DNA from: Sinohyriopsis cumingii
Taxonomy: Eukaryota; Mollusca; Bivalvia; Unionida; Unionidae
DNA: 64,000 nucleotides
Assembly: GCA_028554795.2 (NCBI GenBank)
Contig: CM068839.1
Coordinates: 87,627,540 to 87,691,539, forward strand
Reading direction: 5' to 3'
This document shows, piece after piece, positions 1-9,835 of this stretch. Numbering within the stretch: the stretch's first letter is position 1; each line of letters opens with the position of its first letter. The position numbers and the translations under genes are program-made. The notes beneath the pieces were generated by a model. The model searched no databases, had not been told where the DNA came from, and saw nothing but the letters and a program-made list of their open reading frames with translations.

Positions 1-780
1 CATGGAAAAGGAAAAAAATAGCCAAATAGATTCATATATTACCAAAACATAATGCAAATAGACTTTTTTTAAATATAAATTATTACAAAAAGTGCACGTG
101 TAAGATTTATAAATTCTTTGATTGATCTTTTTTATTCTGGCTGTGTCATACAGCAGTTGGATATTTAAAATCAGTTATAATCCTTATTACTGCAGCATAT
201 ATACTTGTTAATTATTCTGACCAAGCATTATGCTATGAGAATTGCATTGCATAAATGGAAATATATTGTACTGCAAACCCATTTCCTCACATCCGACCCT
301 GTTATCCGTTCAATGAATGTGTTCTACAAGTATGCTCAGTGGCATGAATATGTGTTTTCTCTGAAATGTTTCAAACTTAATGCAAAATAATGGTGAAAGA
401 CAAACGTTAATTCAAATAAAGCATCACACACATACACACGAATGCAACAAGTGTATACAGACAGGATGTCTTTCTTTGTCATACTATTTACACCGATAAA
501 TCAACAATAACTACTTAAAAGTGTTTTATTCAATTTTTAAATTCGGAAAAATGTGAGAAATACAATAAAACTCAAGAAATATTTATTTGTTGGTATTCCG
601 CAGCGTGACAAATGGAACGTAACGCTCAGTGTAATTTCGACAATTTAGAACAAATGTTCATAACCGACAAAAAGATTTCAAAGAAACTATATATGTAATC
701 TTTACTGGTTCGATCTACAAGTAAATAGCTGCAGGATTCAGCTAATGGTGTACATTTCAAAAGGGAAATGGGATGAAATT
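1..780. repeat. Monomer A spacer (unit 1): AT-rich, no gene
   Basis: This stretch is AT-rich and has no recognisable coding potential. It contains a T7 run followed by aaatataaatt (65-80), a CA-rich tract (427-440) whose length differs between units, and a short inverted repeat: tttact at 701-706 and agtaaa at 720-725, with loop ggttcgatctaca. From about 386 onward it aligns with the spacers of B (from 1766) and C (from about 4156). A short + frame at 205-390 is open here and in most A and C copies, but I do not regard it as a gene. Confidence 0.85.
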
Positions 781-1132
781 GTCTCGAAGTAATTGTAACC
801 AAAGTGTACTAAAAGATTACATAGCTCGCCTCTTTGAAGTAATTATAAACAATGTAATAAACGAGTATGTATCTCAACAATTTGATGTAATTGTAACCAG
901 AGTACTAAAGCCGAGTAAATATCTCAACTCTTTGAAGCAACTGTATAACTGTAAGAAGAGTAATAAATGAGTATATATCTCAACTCTCTGAAGTAATTGT
1001 AACCAAAGTACAATAAATGATTACATAGCTCATCTCTTAGAGGTAATTGTAACTAGTCTAATAAACTATTACATATCTCAGCTCTTCCAAGCAATTGTAA
1101 ACAAAATGTAATAAATAACAGCTTAGATGACC
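781..1132. repeat. Nested minisatellite of monomer A (unit 1), 7 copies of 48-56 bp
   Basis: Copies start at 781, 831, 879, 929, 985, 1035 and 1083 and are 50, 48, 50, 56, 50, 48 and 50 bp long. The shared pattern begins tctttgaagtaattgtaac, has a variable centre with aataaa, and ends atatctcaac. A degenerate eighth copy starts at 1133 (tcttcgatgcatttaatag) and leads into the LINE edge. Copies differ from each other far more than the same copy does between units, so the minisatellite formed before the 6.2-kb unit was amplified. The + frame over copies 1-4 is an accidental ORF. Confidence 0.93.
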
Positions 1133-1184
1133 TCTTCGATGCATTTAATAGTCTTCAGTTTACATAATAAAACTAATTATCATG

Positions 1185-1761
1185 CAGGTCAAAGGTCTTG
1201 GTGAGGTCGATGAACATCATGTAGAGTGGTTGACCTTGCTCTGTGTTCTTCTCTTGGAGTTGTCGTATGGAAAATATCCTGTCTGTCGTCGACCTGCCTG
1301 CATTAAAGCCGCACTGGGATTCCAGGTGCACACTGTCCGCCAGCAACTGCAGCCTGTTGAATATAATGCGGGCATACACGTTGCCAACGATGCTCAGAAG
1401 CGAGATCAAGCGAGATCCCTCTGTAATTATTACAGTCACTGAGGTCGCCATTGTTTTTGTAAACGGTATCTCGCGCATGTCCTGGGGATCCGCTCCTTCC
1501 TCCCAGCAGAGACAAAGTAGCTCATGCAGTGGCTGAAGCAATGTTTGTTTCCCACGTTCGATAGCTTCGGGCGGGATGATGTCACTACCTGGTGCTTTGT
1601 CGTTTGGGAGGGAGTCGATTGCTTTGCTGAGCTCCTCTAAGGTGGGCACTTTGTCGAACTCATCCATGGTGGGCAGTTTTTATGCTGCTAGGGGCCGCAT
1701 CGGTGACTGACATTTCTTGGGAGTATAGCTCTAGGTAGTGTTCCACCCATCTGGCCATCTG
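1185..1761 (-). mobile_element. LINE ORF2 fragment A1 (RT fingers, degenerate)
   Basis: Read on the minus strand, this encodes a piece of a non-LTR retrotransposon reverse transcriptase. The frame 1173-1667 (164 codons) shows DKAPGSD (residues 23-29), SQCGFNAGRST (117-127) and FIDLTKTFD (152-160), which is RT catalytic motif A with its aspartate kept. Residues about 66-88 (MREIPFTKTMATS and following) are a frame-shifted version of the conserved KNNGDLSDCNNYRGISL seen in B and C. The frame returns through a 10-bp duplication (gcgagatcaagcgagatcc, + strand, near 1400). Upstream, 1668-1761 encodes ARWVEHYLELYSQ in another frame. The YADD motif and everything after motif A are missing. It cannot be active. 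Confidence 0.9.
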
Positions 1762-1769
1762 TCATACTT
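1758..1769. other. A/B fusion point (about 1.0-kb deletion), recurrent in units
   Basis: The A LINE fragment stops after ccatctggccatctg and, through tcat, joins spacer sequence acttaatgcaaaataatgg. In monomer C the same two positions are about 1.02 kb apart (5545 and 6570 across the unit 1/2 boundary). The join is identical in every unit that has it: 1762, 7957, 14152, 20346, 26481, 32618, 43841, 49975, 56168 and 62362. Unit 7 lacks it. The deletion therefore came before amplification of the 6.2-kb unit. Confidence 0.92.
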
Positions 1770-2172
1770 AATGCAAAATAATGGTGAAAGACAAACGTTA
1801 ATTCAAATAAAGCATCGCACACATACACACGAATGCAACAAGTGTATACAGACATGATGTCTTCCGTCGTCATACTATATACACCGGCTAATCAACAATA
1901 ACTACTTAAAAGTGTTTAATTCAATTTTTAAATTCACAAAAAATGTGAGAAATACAATAAAACTCAAGAAATCTTTATTTGTTGGTATTCCGCAGCGTAA
2001 CAAATGGAACGTAACGCCCAGTGTAATTTCGACAATTTAGAACAAATCTTCATATGCGACAAAAAGATTTCAAAGAAACTATATATGTAATCTTTACTGG
2101 TTCGATCTACAAGTAAATAACTCCAGGATTCAGTTTATGGTGTACATTTCAAAAGGGAAATGGGATGAAATT
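1766..2172. repeat. Monomer B spacer (unit 1): 5'-truncated, no gene
   Basis: It begins inside the spacer, at acttaatgcaaaataatgg, which sits about 385 bp into the full monomer. The missing start was removed by the A/B deletion. It carries the same landmarks as A: the CA-rich tract, the tttggtattccgcagcg-like stretch and the ggttcgatctac inverted repeat. Two forms alternate between units in the middle of this spacer: catatgcgac (units 1, 3, 5, 6, 8-11) and the C-type cataaccaac (units 2 and 4). Confidence 0.85.
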
Positions 2173-2524
2173 ATCTCGAAGTAATTGTAAGCAAAGTGTA
2201 CTAAAAGATTACATAGCTCGCCTCTTTGAAGTAATTATAAACAATGTAATAAACGAGTATGTATCTCAACTATTTGATGTAATTGAAACCAGAGTATTAA
2301 AGCCGAGTAAATATCTCAACTCGTTGAAGTAACTGTATAACTGTAAAAAGAGTAATAAATAAGTATATATCTCAATTCTCTGAAGTAATTGTAACCAAAA
2401 TACAATAAATGATTACATAGCTCATCTCTTCAAGGTAATTGTATCTAGTCTAATAAACTATTACATATCTCAGCTCTTCCAAGCAATTGTTAACAAAATG
2501 TAATAAATAACAGCTTAGATGACC
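2173..2524. repeat. Nested minisatellite of monomer B (unit 1)
   Basis: The seven-copy block has the same order and total length (352 bp) as in A. Marks of the B type are atctcgaagtaattgtaagc at the start, ttgaaaccagagtattaaag in copy 3, and gtaattgtatctagtc in copy 6. Copy 4 reads aagtaactgtataactg, so the frame that is open in A is closed here. Confidence 0.92.
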
Positions 2525-2577
2525 TCTTCGATGCATTTAATAGTCTTCAGTTTACATAATAAAAACTAATTATCATG

Positions 2578-3640
2578 CAGGTCAATGGTCTTGGTGAGTT
2601 CAATGAACATCATGTAGAGTGGTTGACCTTGCTCTGTGTTCTTCTCTTGGAGTTGTCGTATGGAAAAGATCATGTCTGTCGTCGACCTGCCTGCTTTAAA
2701 GCCGCACTGGGATTCCAGGTGCACACGGTCCACCAGCAACTGCAGCCTGTTGAGTATAATGCGGGAATACACTTTGCCAACGATGCTCCGAAGCGAGATC
2801 CCTCTGTAATTATTACAGTTACTGAGGTCGCCATTGTTTTTGTAAACGGTATCTCGCGCATATCTTGGAGGACCGCTCCTTTCCTCCCAGCAGAGATAAA
2901 GTAGCTCATGCAGCAGCTGAAGCAATGTTGGTTTCCCACGTTCGATAGCTTTGGGCGGGATGCTGTCACTACATGGTGCTTTGTCGTTTGGGACGGAGTC
3001 GATTGCTTTGTTGAGCTCCTCTAAGGTGGGCACTTTGTGGAGCTCCTCTATGGTGGGCAGTTTTTATGCTGTTAGGGCTGCATCGGTGACTGACATTTCT
3101 TGGGAGCATAGCTCTGAGTAGTGTTCCACCCATCTGGCCATCTGTTGCTCGCAGTCAGTGATCTCCTCTCCCGTCAGAGATTTCTGGCGGACGATCCCTT
3201 TCACCATAGGGTCTAGAGCCTTCTTGATATCACAGTACATACCTTGGATGTTTCCGGATTCGGCACTGCGCTGGAGTCCTTCACATAGTTGTTACCAGTA
3301 CTCGTTCGCGCACTGTCTAGCGATGTGTTGGGTGTTGCTTCGAGCGCTTCTGAGATCAGCAAGCATCCGTTCATTAGGGCATTTTTTGTAAGCTTTGAAG
3401 GCTTTTCATTTGTCTTCGATTATTGGTTCTATCCTTGATAGATGTGCGCTGAAGTAGTGCCAAACGTGGCCATGGCTGTGCTGTAGATGACACCCTTCAT
3501 GGCGCTCCATATGACTGTGGCATCGTGATCTGGCAGGTCTTGGAGTGCCTGGTCCAGGGCTAGTATGAGAATACAAGAGTATATCACAATTATGCTCATG
3601 CAGCTCTGAGATTTTTTCAGAGACGTACGAAAATTCAATC
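2578..3640 (-). mobile_element. LINE ORF2 fragment B1 (linker plus RT fingers, degenerate)
   Basis: The minus frame at 2566-3033 encodes the RT fingers with KNNGDLSNCNNYRGISL intact and motif A changed to FIELTKTID, so the catalytic aspartate is glutamate. The conserved APGSD has become APCSD. Upstream, the linker frame reads KKCPNERMLADLRSARSN and ARQCANEYW before an in-frame TAA near 3290. B keeps this linker frame where C has lost it. Near 3450-3460, about 27 bp present in C (coding GKKERPSQDW) are deleted, which shifts the frame. The fragment ends near 3640 without a recognisable target-site duplication. Confidence 0.9.
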
Positions 3641-3770
3641 AAAATCCAATTAAACATTTTATAATTTCATTTGTATTAAATGTTCTAATTCGAGGTTATT
3701 AAAAGCTTATTACATGAATAAACTGCACAATTTTGCAGGTGCCACATTTTACTTAAATAAAAACAGACAC

Positions 3771-4572
3771 CATGAAAAAGGAAAAATCAGCCAGATATAT
3801 TCATATATTACCAAAACATAATGCAAATAGACTTTTTTTTATATAAATTATTACAAAAAGTGCACATGTAAGATTTATAAATTCTTTGGTTGATCTTTTT
3901 TATTCTGGCTGTGTCATACAGGAAATGTTTTTTAAACTAAACAGGCATTGGATATTGAAAATCAATTATAATCCTTATTATTGCAGCATATATACTTGTC
4001 AATTATTCTGGCCAAGCATTATGCTATAAGAATTGCATTGCATAAATGGAAATATATTGTACTGCAAACCCACTTCCTCACATCCGACCCTGTTATCTGT
4101 TCAATGAATGTATTCTACAAGTATCCTCAATGGCATGAATATCGGTTTTCTTTGAAATGTTTCAAACTTAATGCAAAATAACGGTGAAAGACAAACGTTA
4201 ATTCAAATAAAGCATCACACACATACACACGAATGCAACAAGTGTATACAGACATGAAGTCTTCCTTCGTCATACTATATACACCGGCTGATCAACAATA
4301 ACTACTTAAAAATGTTTTATTCAATTGTTAAATATGTAAAACATTTGAGAAATACAATAAAACCCAAGAAATTTGTATTTGTTGGTATTCCACAGCGTGA
4401 CAAATGGAACGTAATTCCCAGTGTAATTTCGACAATTTAGAACAAATCTTCATAACCAACAAAAAGATTTCAAAGAAACTATATATGTAATCTTTACTGG
4501 TTCGATCTACAAGTAAATAGCTGCAGGATTCAGTTAATGGTGTACATTTCAAAAGGGAAATGGGATGAAAAT
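3771..4572. repeat. Monomer C spacer (unit 1): full length, no gene
   Basis: This is the longest spacer version, starting catgaaaaagg. Compared with A it keeps an extra segment, ggaaatgttttttaaac and following bases (about 3921-3950), where A has only cagcagttgg. A minus-strand frame at 4328-4594 (88 codons) is open in all C copies but is broken in A and B, is made of AT-rich spacer and resembles nothing I know. The T run at about 3832 is seven or eight long in different units. Confidence 0.85.
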
Positions 4573-4924
4573 GTCTCGAAGTAATTGTAACCAAAGTGTA
4601 CTAAAAGATCACATAGCTCGCCTCTTTGAAGTAATTATAAACAATGTAATAAACAAGTACGTATCTCAACTATTTGATGTCATTGAAACCAGAGTACTAA
4701 AGCCGAGTAAATATCTCAACTCGGTGAAGTAACTGTATAACTGTAACAAGAGTAATAAATGAGTATATACTTCAACTCTCTGAAGTAATTGTAACCAAAG
4801 TACAATAAATGATTACATAGCTCATCTCTTCAAGGTAATGGTAACTAGTCTAATAAACTATTACATATCTCAGCTCTTCCAAGCAATTGTAAACAAAATG
4901 TAATAAATAACAGCTTAGATGACC
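4573..4924. repeat. Nested minisatellite of monomer C (unit 1)
   Basis: The seven-copy block is 352 bp long. C-type marks are aaaagatcacatagc in copy 1, aacaagtacgtatctc in copy 2, gatgtcattgaaacc in copy 3, ctcggtgaagtaac in copy 4 and gtaatggtaactag in copy 6. These marks make it possible to see C-type tracts in other monomers, notably A of unit 10. Confidence 0.92.
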
Positions 4925-4977
4925 TCTTCGATGCATTTAATAGTCTTCAGTTTACATAATAAAAACTAATTATCATG

Positions 4978-6065
4978 CAGGTCAATGGTCTTGGTGAGTT
5001 CAATGAACATCATGTAGAGTGGTTGACCTTGCTCTGTGTTCTTCTCTTGGAGTTGTCGTATGGAAAAGATCATGTCTGTCGTCGACCTGCCTGCTTTAAA
5101 GCCGTACTGGGATTCCAGGTGCACACGGTCCACCAGCAACTGCAGCCTGTTGAGTATAATGCGGGCATACACTTTGCCAGCGATGCTCAGAAGCGAGATC
5201 CCTCTGTAGTTATTACAGTCACTGAGGTCGCCATTGTTTTTGTAAACGGTATCTCGCGCATATCTTGGGGGACCGCTCCTTTCCTTCCAGCAGAGACAAA
5301 GTAGCTCATGCAGCGGCTGAAGCAATGTTGGTTTCCCACGTTCTATAGCTTTGGGCGGGATGCTGTCACTACCTGGTGCTTTGTCGTTTGGGTGGGAGTC
5401 GATTGCTTTGCTGAGCTCCTCTAAGGTGGGCACTTTGTCGAGCTCATCCATGGTGGGCAGTTTTTATGCTGCTAGGGGCCGCATCGGTGACTAGCATATC
5501 CTGGGAGTATAGCTCTGAGTAGTGTTCCACCCATCTGGCCATCTGTTGCTCACAGTCAGTGATCTCCTCTCCCCTCAGAGATTTCCGGGGAACGACCCCT
5601 TTCACCGTAGGGCCTAGAGCCTTCTTGATACCACAGTACATACCTTGGATGTTTCCGGACTCGGCACTGTGCTGGAGTCCTTCACATAGTTGTTACCAGT
5701 ACTCGTTCGCGCACTGTCTAGCGATTGTGTTGGGTGTTGCTTCGAGCACTTCTGAGATCAGCAAGCGTCCGTCCATTAAGGCATTTTTTTGTAACGTTTG
5801 AAGGCTTTTCGTTTGTCTTCGATTATTGGTTCCATCCTTGATAGATGTGCGTTGAACCAGTCCTGGCTGGGCCGTTCCTTTTTGCCAAACATGGCCATGG
5901 CTGTGCTGTTGATTGCACCCTTCATGGCGTTCCACATGGCTGTGGCATCGTGGTCTGGCAGGTCCTGGAGTGTCTGGTCCAGGGCTAGTATGACAATACA
6001 AGAGTATATCACAATTCTACTAGTGCAGCTCTGAGATTGTTTCAGAGACGTACGACCATTCAATC
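4978..6065 (-). mobile_element. LINE ORF2 fragment C1 (longest version, degenerate)
   Basis: From the 5' end on the minus strand there are four pieces: a linker frame at 5776-6063 with GKKERPSQDWFNAHLSR; a second frame at 5693-6001 ending ANEYW then TAA; 5444-5641 with GIKKALGP and ARWVEHYSELYSQ; and the RT fingers at 4966-5451 (161 codons). In the last, KAPGSDS is at 24-30, NNYRGISL at 80-87, SQYGFKAGRST at 114-124 and FIELTKTID at 149-157. Frames are broken by an extra T in the run at about 5784-5790, an extra T near 5726, the TAA near 5690 and a shift at about 5450. A full LINE ORF2 is roughly ten times longer than any of these frames. Confidence 0.9.
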
Positions 6066-7379
6066 AAAATGCAATTAAACATTTTATAATTTGATTGGTA
6101 TTGAATGTTCTAGTTCGAGGTTATCAAAAGCAAATTACATGAAAGAACTGCACAATTCTGCAGGTGCCACATTTTACTTATATAAACACATGTACCATGG
6201 AAAAGGAAAAAAATAGCCAAATAGATTCATATATTACCAAAACATAATGCAAATAGACTTTTTTTAAATATAAATTATTACAAAAAGTGCACGTGTAAGA
6301 TTTATAAATTCTTTGATTGATCTTTTTTATTCTGGCTGTGTCATACAGCAGTTGGATATTTAAAATCAGTTATAATCCTTATTACTGCAGCATATATACT
6401 TGTTAATTATTCTGACCAAGCATTATGCTATGAGAATTGCATTGCATAAATGGAAATATATTGTACTGCAAACCCACTTCCTCACATCCGACCCTGTTAT
6501 CTGTTCAATGATTGTATTCTACAAGTATGCTCAGTGGCATGAATATGTGTTTTCTCTGAAATGTTTCAAACTTAATGCAAAATAATGGTGAAAGACAAAC
6601 GTTAATTCAAATAAAGCATCACACACATACACACGAATGCAACAAGTGTATACAGACAGGATGTCTATCTTTGTCATACTATTTACACCGATAAATCAAC
6701 AATAACTACTTAAAAGTGTTTTATTCAATTTTTAAATTCGGAAAAATGTGAGAAATACAATAAAACTCAAGAAATATTTATTTGTTGGTATTCCGCAGCG
6801 TGACAAATGGAACGTAACGCTCAGTGTAATTTCGACAATTTAGAACAAATGTTCATAACCGACAAAAAGATTTCAAAGAAACTATATATGTAATCTTTAC
6901 TGGTTCGATCTACAAGTAAATAGCTGTAGTATTCAGCTAATGGTGTACATTTCAAAAGGGAAATGGGATGAAATTGTCTCGAAGTAATTGTAACCAAAGT
7001 GTACTAAAAGGTTACATAGCTCGCCTCTTTGAAGTAATTATAAACAATGTAATAAACGAGTATGTATCTCAACAATTTGATGTAATTGTAACCAGAGTAC
7101 TAAAGCCGAGTAAATATCTCAACTCGTTGAAGCAACTGTATAACTGTAAGAAGAGTAATAAATGAGTATATATCTCAACTCTCTGAAGTAATTGTAACCA
7201 AAGTACAATAAATGATTACATAGCTCATCTCTTAGAGGTAATTGTAACTAGTCTAATAAACTATTACATATCTCAGCTCTTCCAAGCAATTGTAAACAAA
7301 ATGTAATAAATAACAGCTTAGATGACCTCTTCGATGCATTTAATAGTCTTCAGTTTACATAATAAAACTAATTATCATG

Positions 7380-7956
7380 CAGGTCAAAGGTCTTGGTGAG
7401 GTCGATGAACATCATGTAGAGTGGTTGACCTTGCTCTGTGTTCTTCTCTTGGAGTTGTCGTATGGAAAATATCCTGTCTGTCGTCGACCTGCCTGCATTA
7501 AAGCCGCACTGGGATTCCAGGTGCACACTGTCCGCCAGCAACTGCAGCCTGTTGAATATAATGCGGGCATACACGTTGCCAACGATGCTCAGAAGCGAGA
7601 TCAAGCGAGATCCCTCTGTAATTATTACAGTCACTGAGGTCGCCATTGTTTTTGTAAACGGTATCTCGCGCATGTCCTGGGGATCCGCTCCTTCCTCCCA
7701 GCAGAGACAAAGTAGCTCATGCAGTGGCTGAAGGAATGTTTGTTTCCCACGTTCGATAGCTTCGGGCGGGATGATGTCACTACCTGGTGCTTTGTCGTTT
7801 GGGAGGGAGTCGATTGCTTTGCTGAGCTCCTCTAAGGTGGGCACTTTGTCGAGCTCATCCATGGTGGGCAGTTTTTATGCTGCTAGGGGCCGCATCGGTG
7901 ACTGACATTTCTTGGGAGTATAGCTCTAGGTAGTGTTCCACCCATCTGGCCATCTG
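7380..7956 (-). mobile_element. LINE ORF2 fragment A2
   Basis: Same layout as A1, with the 10-bp duplication and FIDLTKTFD. It differs by starting MDELDK instead of MDEFDK and by a leucine-to-phenylalanine change (QTFLQP) from gaaggaatg at about 7731. Confidence 0.9.
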
Positions 7957-8772
7957 TCATACTTAATGCAAAATAATGGTGAAAGACAAACGTTAATTCA
8001 AATAAAGCATCGCACACATACACACGAATGCAACAAGTGTATACAGACATGATGTCTTCCGTCGTCATACTATATACACCGGCTAATCAACAATAACTAC
8101 TTAAAAGTGTTTAATTCAATTTTTAAATTCACAAAAAATGTGAGAAATACAATAAAACTCAAGAAATCTTTATTTGTTGGTATTCCGCAGCGTAACAAAT
8201 GGAACGTAACGCCCAGTGTAATTTCGACAATTTAGAACAAATCTTCATAACCAACAAAAAGATTTCAAAGAAACTATATATGTAATCTTTACTGGTTCGA
8301 TCTACAAGTAAATAACTCCAGGATTCAGTTTATGGTGTACATTTCAAAAGGGAAATGGGATGAAATTATCTCGAAGTAATTGTAAGCAAAGTGTACTAAA
8401 AGATTACATAGCTCGCCTCTTTGAAGTAATTATAAACAATGTAATAAACGAGTATGTATCTCAACTATTTGATGTAATTGAAACCAGAGTATTAAAGCCG
8501 AGTAAATATCTCAACTCGTTGAAGTAACTGTATAACTGTAAAAAGAGTAATAAATAAGTATATATCTCAATTCTCTGAAGTAATTGTAACCAAAATACAA
8601 TAAATGATTACATAGCTCATCTCTTCAAGGTAATTGTATCTAGTCTAATAAACTATTACATATCTCAGCTCTTCCAAGCAATTGTTAACAAAATGTAATA
8701 AATAACAGCTTAGATGACCTCTTCGATGCATTTAATAGTCTTCAGTTTACATAATAAAAACTAATTATCATG

Positions 8773-9835
8773 CAGGTCAATGGTCTTGGTGAGTTCAATG
8801 AACATCATGTAGAGTGGTTGACCTTGCTCTGTGTTCTTCTCTTGGAGTTGTCGTATGGAAAAGATCATGTCTGTCGTCGACCTGCCTGCTTTAAAGCCGC
8901 ACTGGGATTCCAGGTGCACACGGTCCACCAGCAACTGCAGCCTGTTGAGTATAATGCGGGAATACACTTTGCCAACGATGCTCCGAAGTGAGATCCCTCT
9001 GTAATTATTACAGTTACTGAGGTCGCCATTGTTTTTGTAAACGGTATCTCGCGCATATCTTGGAGGACCGCTCCTTTCCTCCCAGCAGAGACAAAGTAGC
9101 TCATGCAGCAGCTGAAGCAATGTTTGTTTCCCACGTTCGATAGCTTTGGGCGGGATGCTGTCACTACATGATGCTTTGTCGTTTGGGACGGAGTCGATTG
9201 CTTTGTTGAGCTCCTCTAAGGTGGGCACTTTGTGGAGCTCCTCTATGGTGGGCAGTTTTTATGCTGTTAGGGCTGCATCGGTGACTGACATTTCTTGGGA
9301 GCATAGCTCTGAGTAGTGTTCCACCCATCTGGCCATCTGTTGCTCGCAGTCAGTGATCTCCTCTCCCGTCAGAGATTTCTGGCGGACGATCCCTTTCACC
9401 ATAGGGTCTAGAGCCTTCTTGATATCACAGTACATACCTTGAATGTTTCCGGATTCGGCACTGCGCTGGAGTCCTTCACATAGTTGTTACCAGTACTCGT
9501 TCGCGCACTGTCTAGCGATGTGTTGGGTGTTGCTTCGAGCGCTTCTGAGATCAGCAAGCATCCGTTCATTAGGGCATTTTTTGTAAGCTTTGAAGGCTTT
9601 TCATTTGTCTTCGATTATTGGTTCTATCCTTGATAGATGTGCGCTGAAGTAGTGCCAAACGTGGCCATGGCTGTGCTGTAGATGACACCCTTCATGGCGC
9701 TCCACATGACTGTGGCATCGTGATCTGGCAGGTCTTGGAGTGCCTGGTCCAGGGCTAGTATGAGAATACAAGAGTATATCACAATTATGCTCATGCAGCT
9801 CTGAGATTTTTTCAGAGACGTACGAAAATTCAATC
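8773..9835 (-). mobile_element. LINE ORF2 fragment B2
   Basis: B-type with FIELTKTID. Private changes are APGSD to ASCSD (acatgatgc near 9168) and ccgaagtgagatc near 8985. It has agagacaaag at about 9085, where B1, B3 and B4 have agagataaag, so it resembles later B copies in that stretch. Confidence 0.9.

Larger units (their letters stand above)
1..6195. repeat. Higher-order unit 1 (reference unit)
   Basis: Monomer A spans 1-1765, B 1766-3770 and C 3771-6195. Minisatellite blocks lie at 781-1132, 2173-2524 and 4573-4924. Short tails without recognisable content follow the LINE fragments of B (3641-3770) and C (6066-6195). Diagnostic variants: in the A spacer, atccgttcaatgaatgtg (shared only with unit 6); in the A minisatellite, ctctttgaagcaac where other units have ctcgttgaag. 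B carries the catatgcgac form of its spacer. Confidence 0.97.

Noticed and set aside
205-390. A 61-codon + strand frame in the A spacer (66 codons in C at 3981-4181).
   Set aside because: It is open in most copies, but A and C differ by more amino-acid-changing than silent substitutions by eye (about five to two), unit 7 has a stop, the start is a TTG, and the product resembles nothing I know.
427-445. A CA microsatellite as a separate feature.
   Set aside because: It is only about 20 bp and imperfect; it is useful only as a length marker (long form in units 1-4, 6, 10 and 11, short form in units 5, 7, 8 and 9).
773-970. A 65-codon + frame over the minisatellite.
   Set aside because: It is read through diverged copies of a non-coding 50-bp repeat, and it is closed in most B and C copies.
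781-1132. A CRISPR-like regular spacing in the minisatellite.
   Set aside because: There are no unique spacers between identical repeats; the whole 48-56-bp unit is repeated and diverged, and the context is eukaryotic.
1182-1536. + strand frames of 86-109 codons opposite the RT fragment, present in every monomer.
   Set aside because: They are shadows of the minus-strand LINE frame and have no independent family resemblance.
1556-1572. A CENP-B-box-like sequence, gttcgatagcttcgggc, in A copies.
   Set aside because: It matches eight of nine key positions (C in place of the central A), but with equal base use about one such match per 6-kb unit is expected by chance on two strands, and it falls in LINE codons for PPEAIER. 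B and C match even less.
1688-1873. A 61-codon minus frame across the A/B join.
   Set aside because: It was created by the deletion that joined LINE and spacer; no gene is expected there.
4328-4594. An 88-codon minus frame in the C spacer.
   Set aside because: It lies in AT-rich spacer, is broken in the homologous parts of A and B, and has no recognisable domain.
1173-6063. A functional reverse transcriptase, such as a domesticated or retron-like enzyme.
   Set aside because: Every copy ends at motif A, lacks the YADD box, and most have glutamate for the motif-A aspartate; frames are broken at several shared places.
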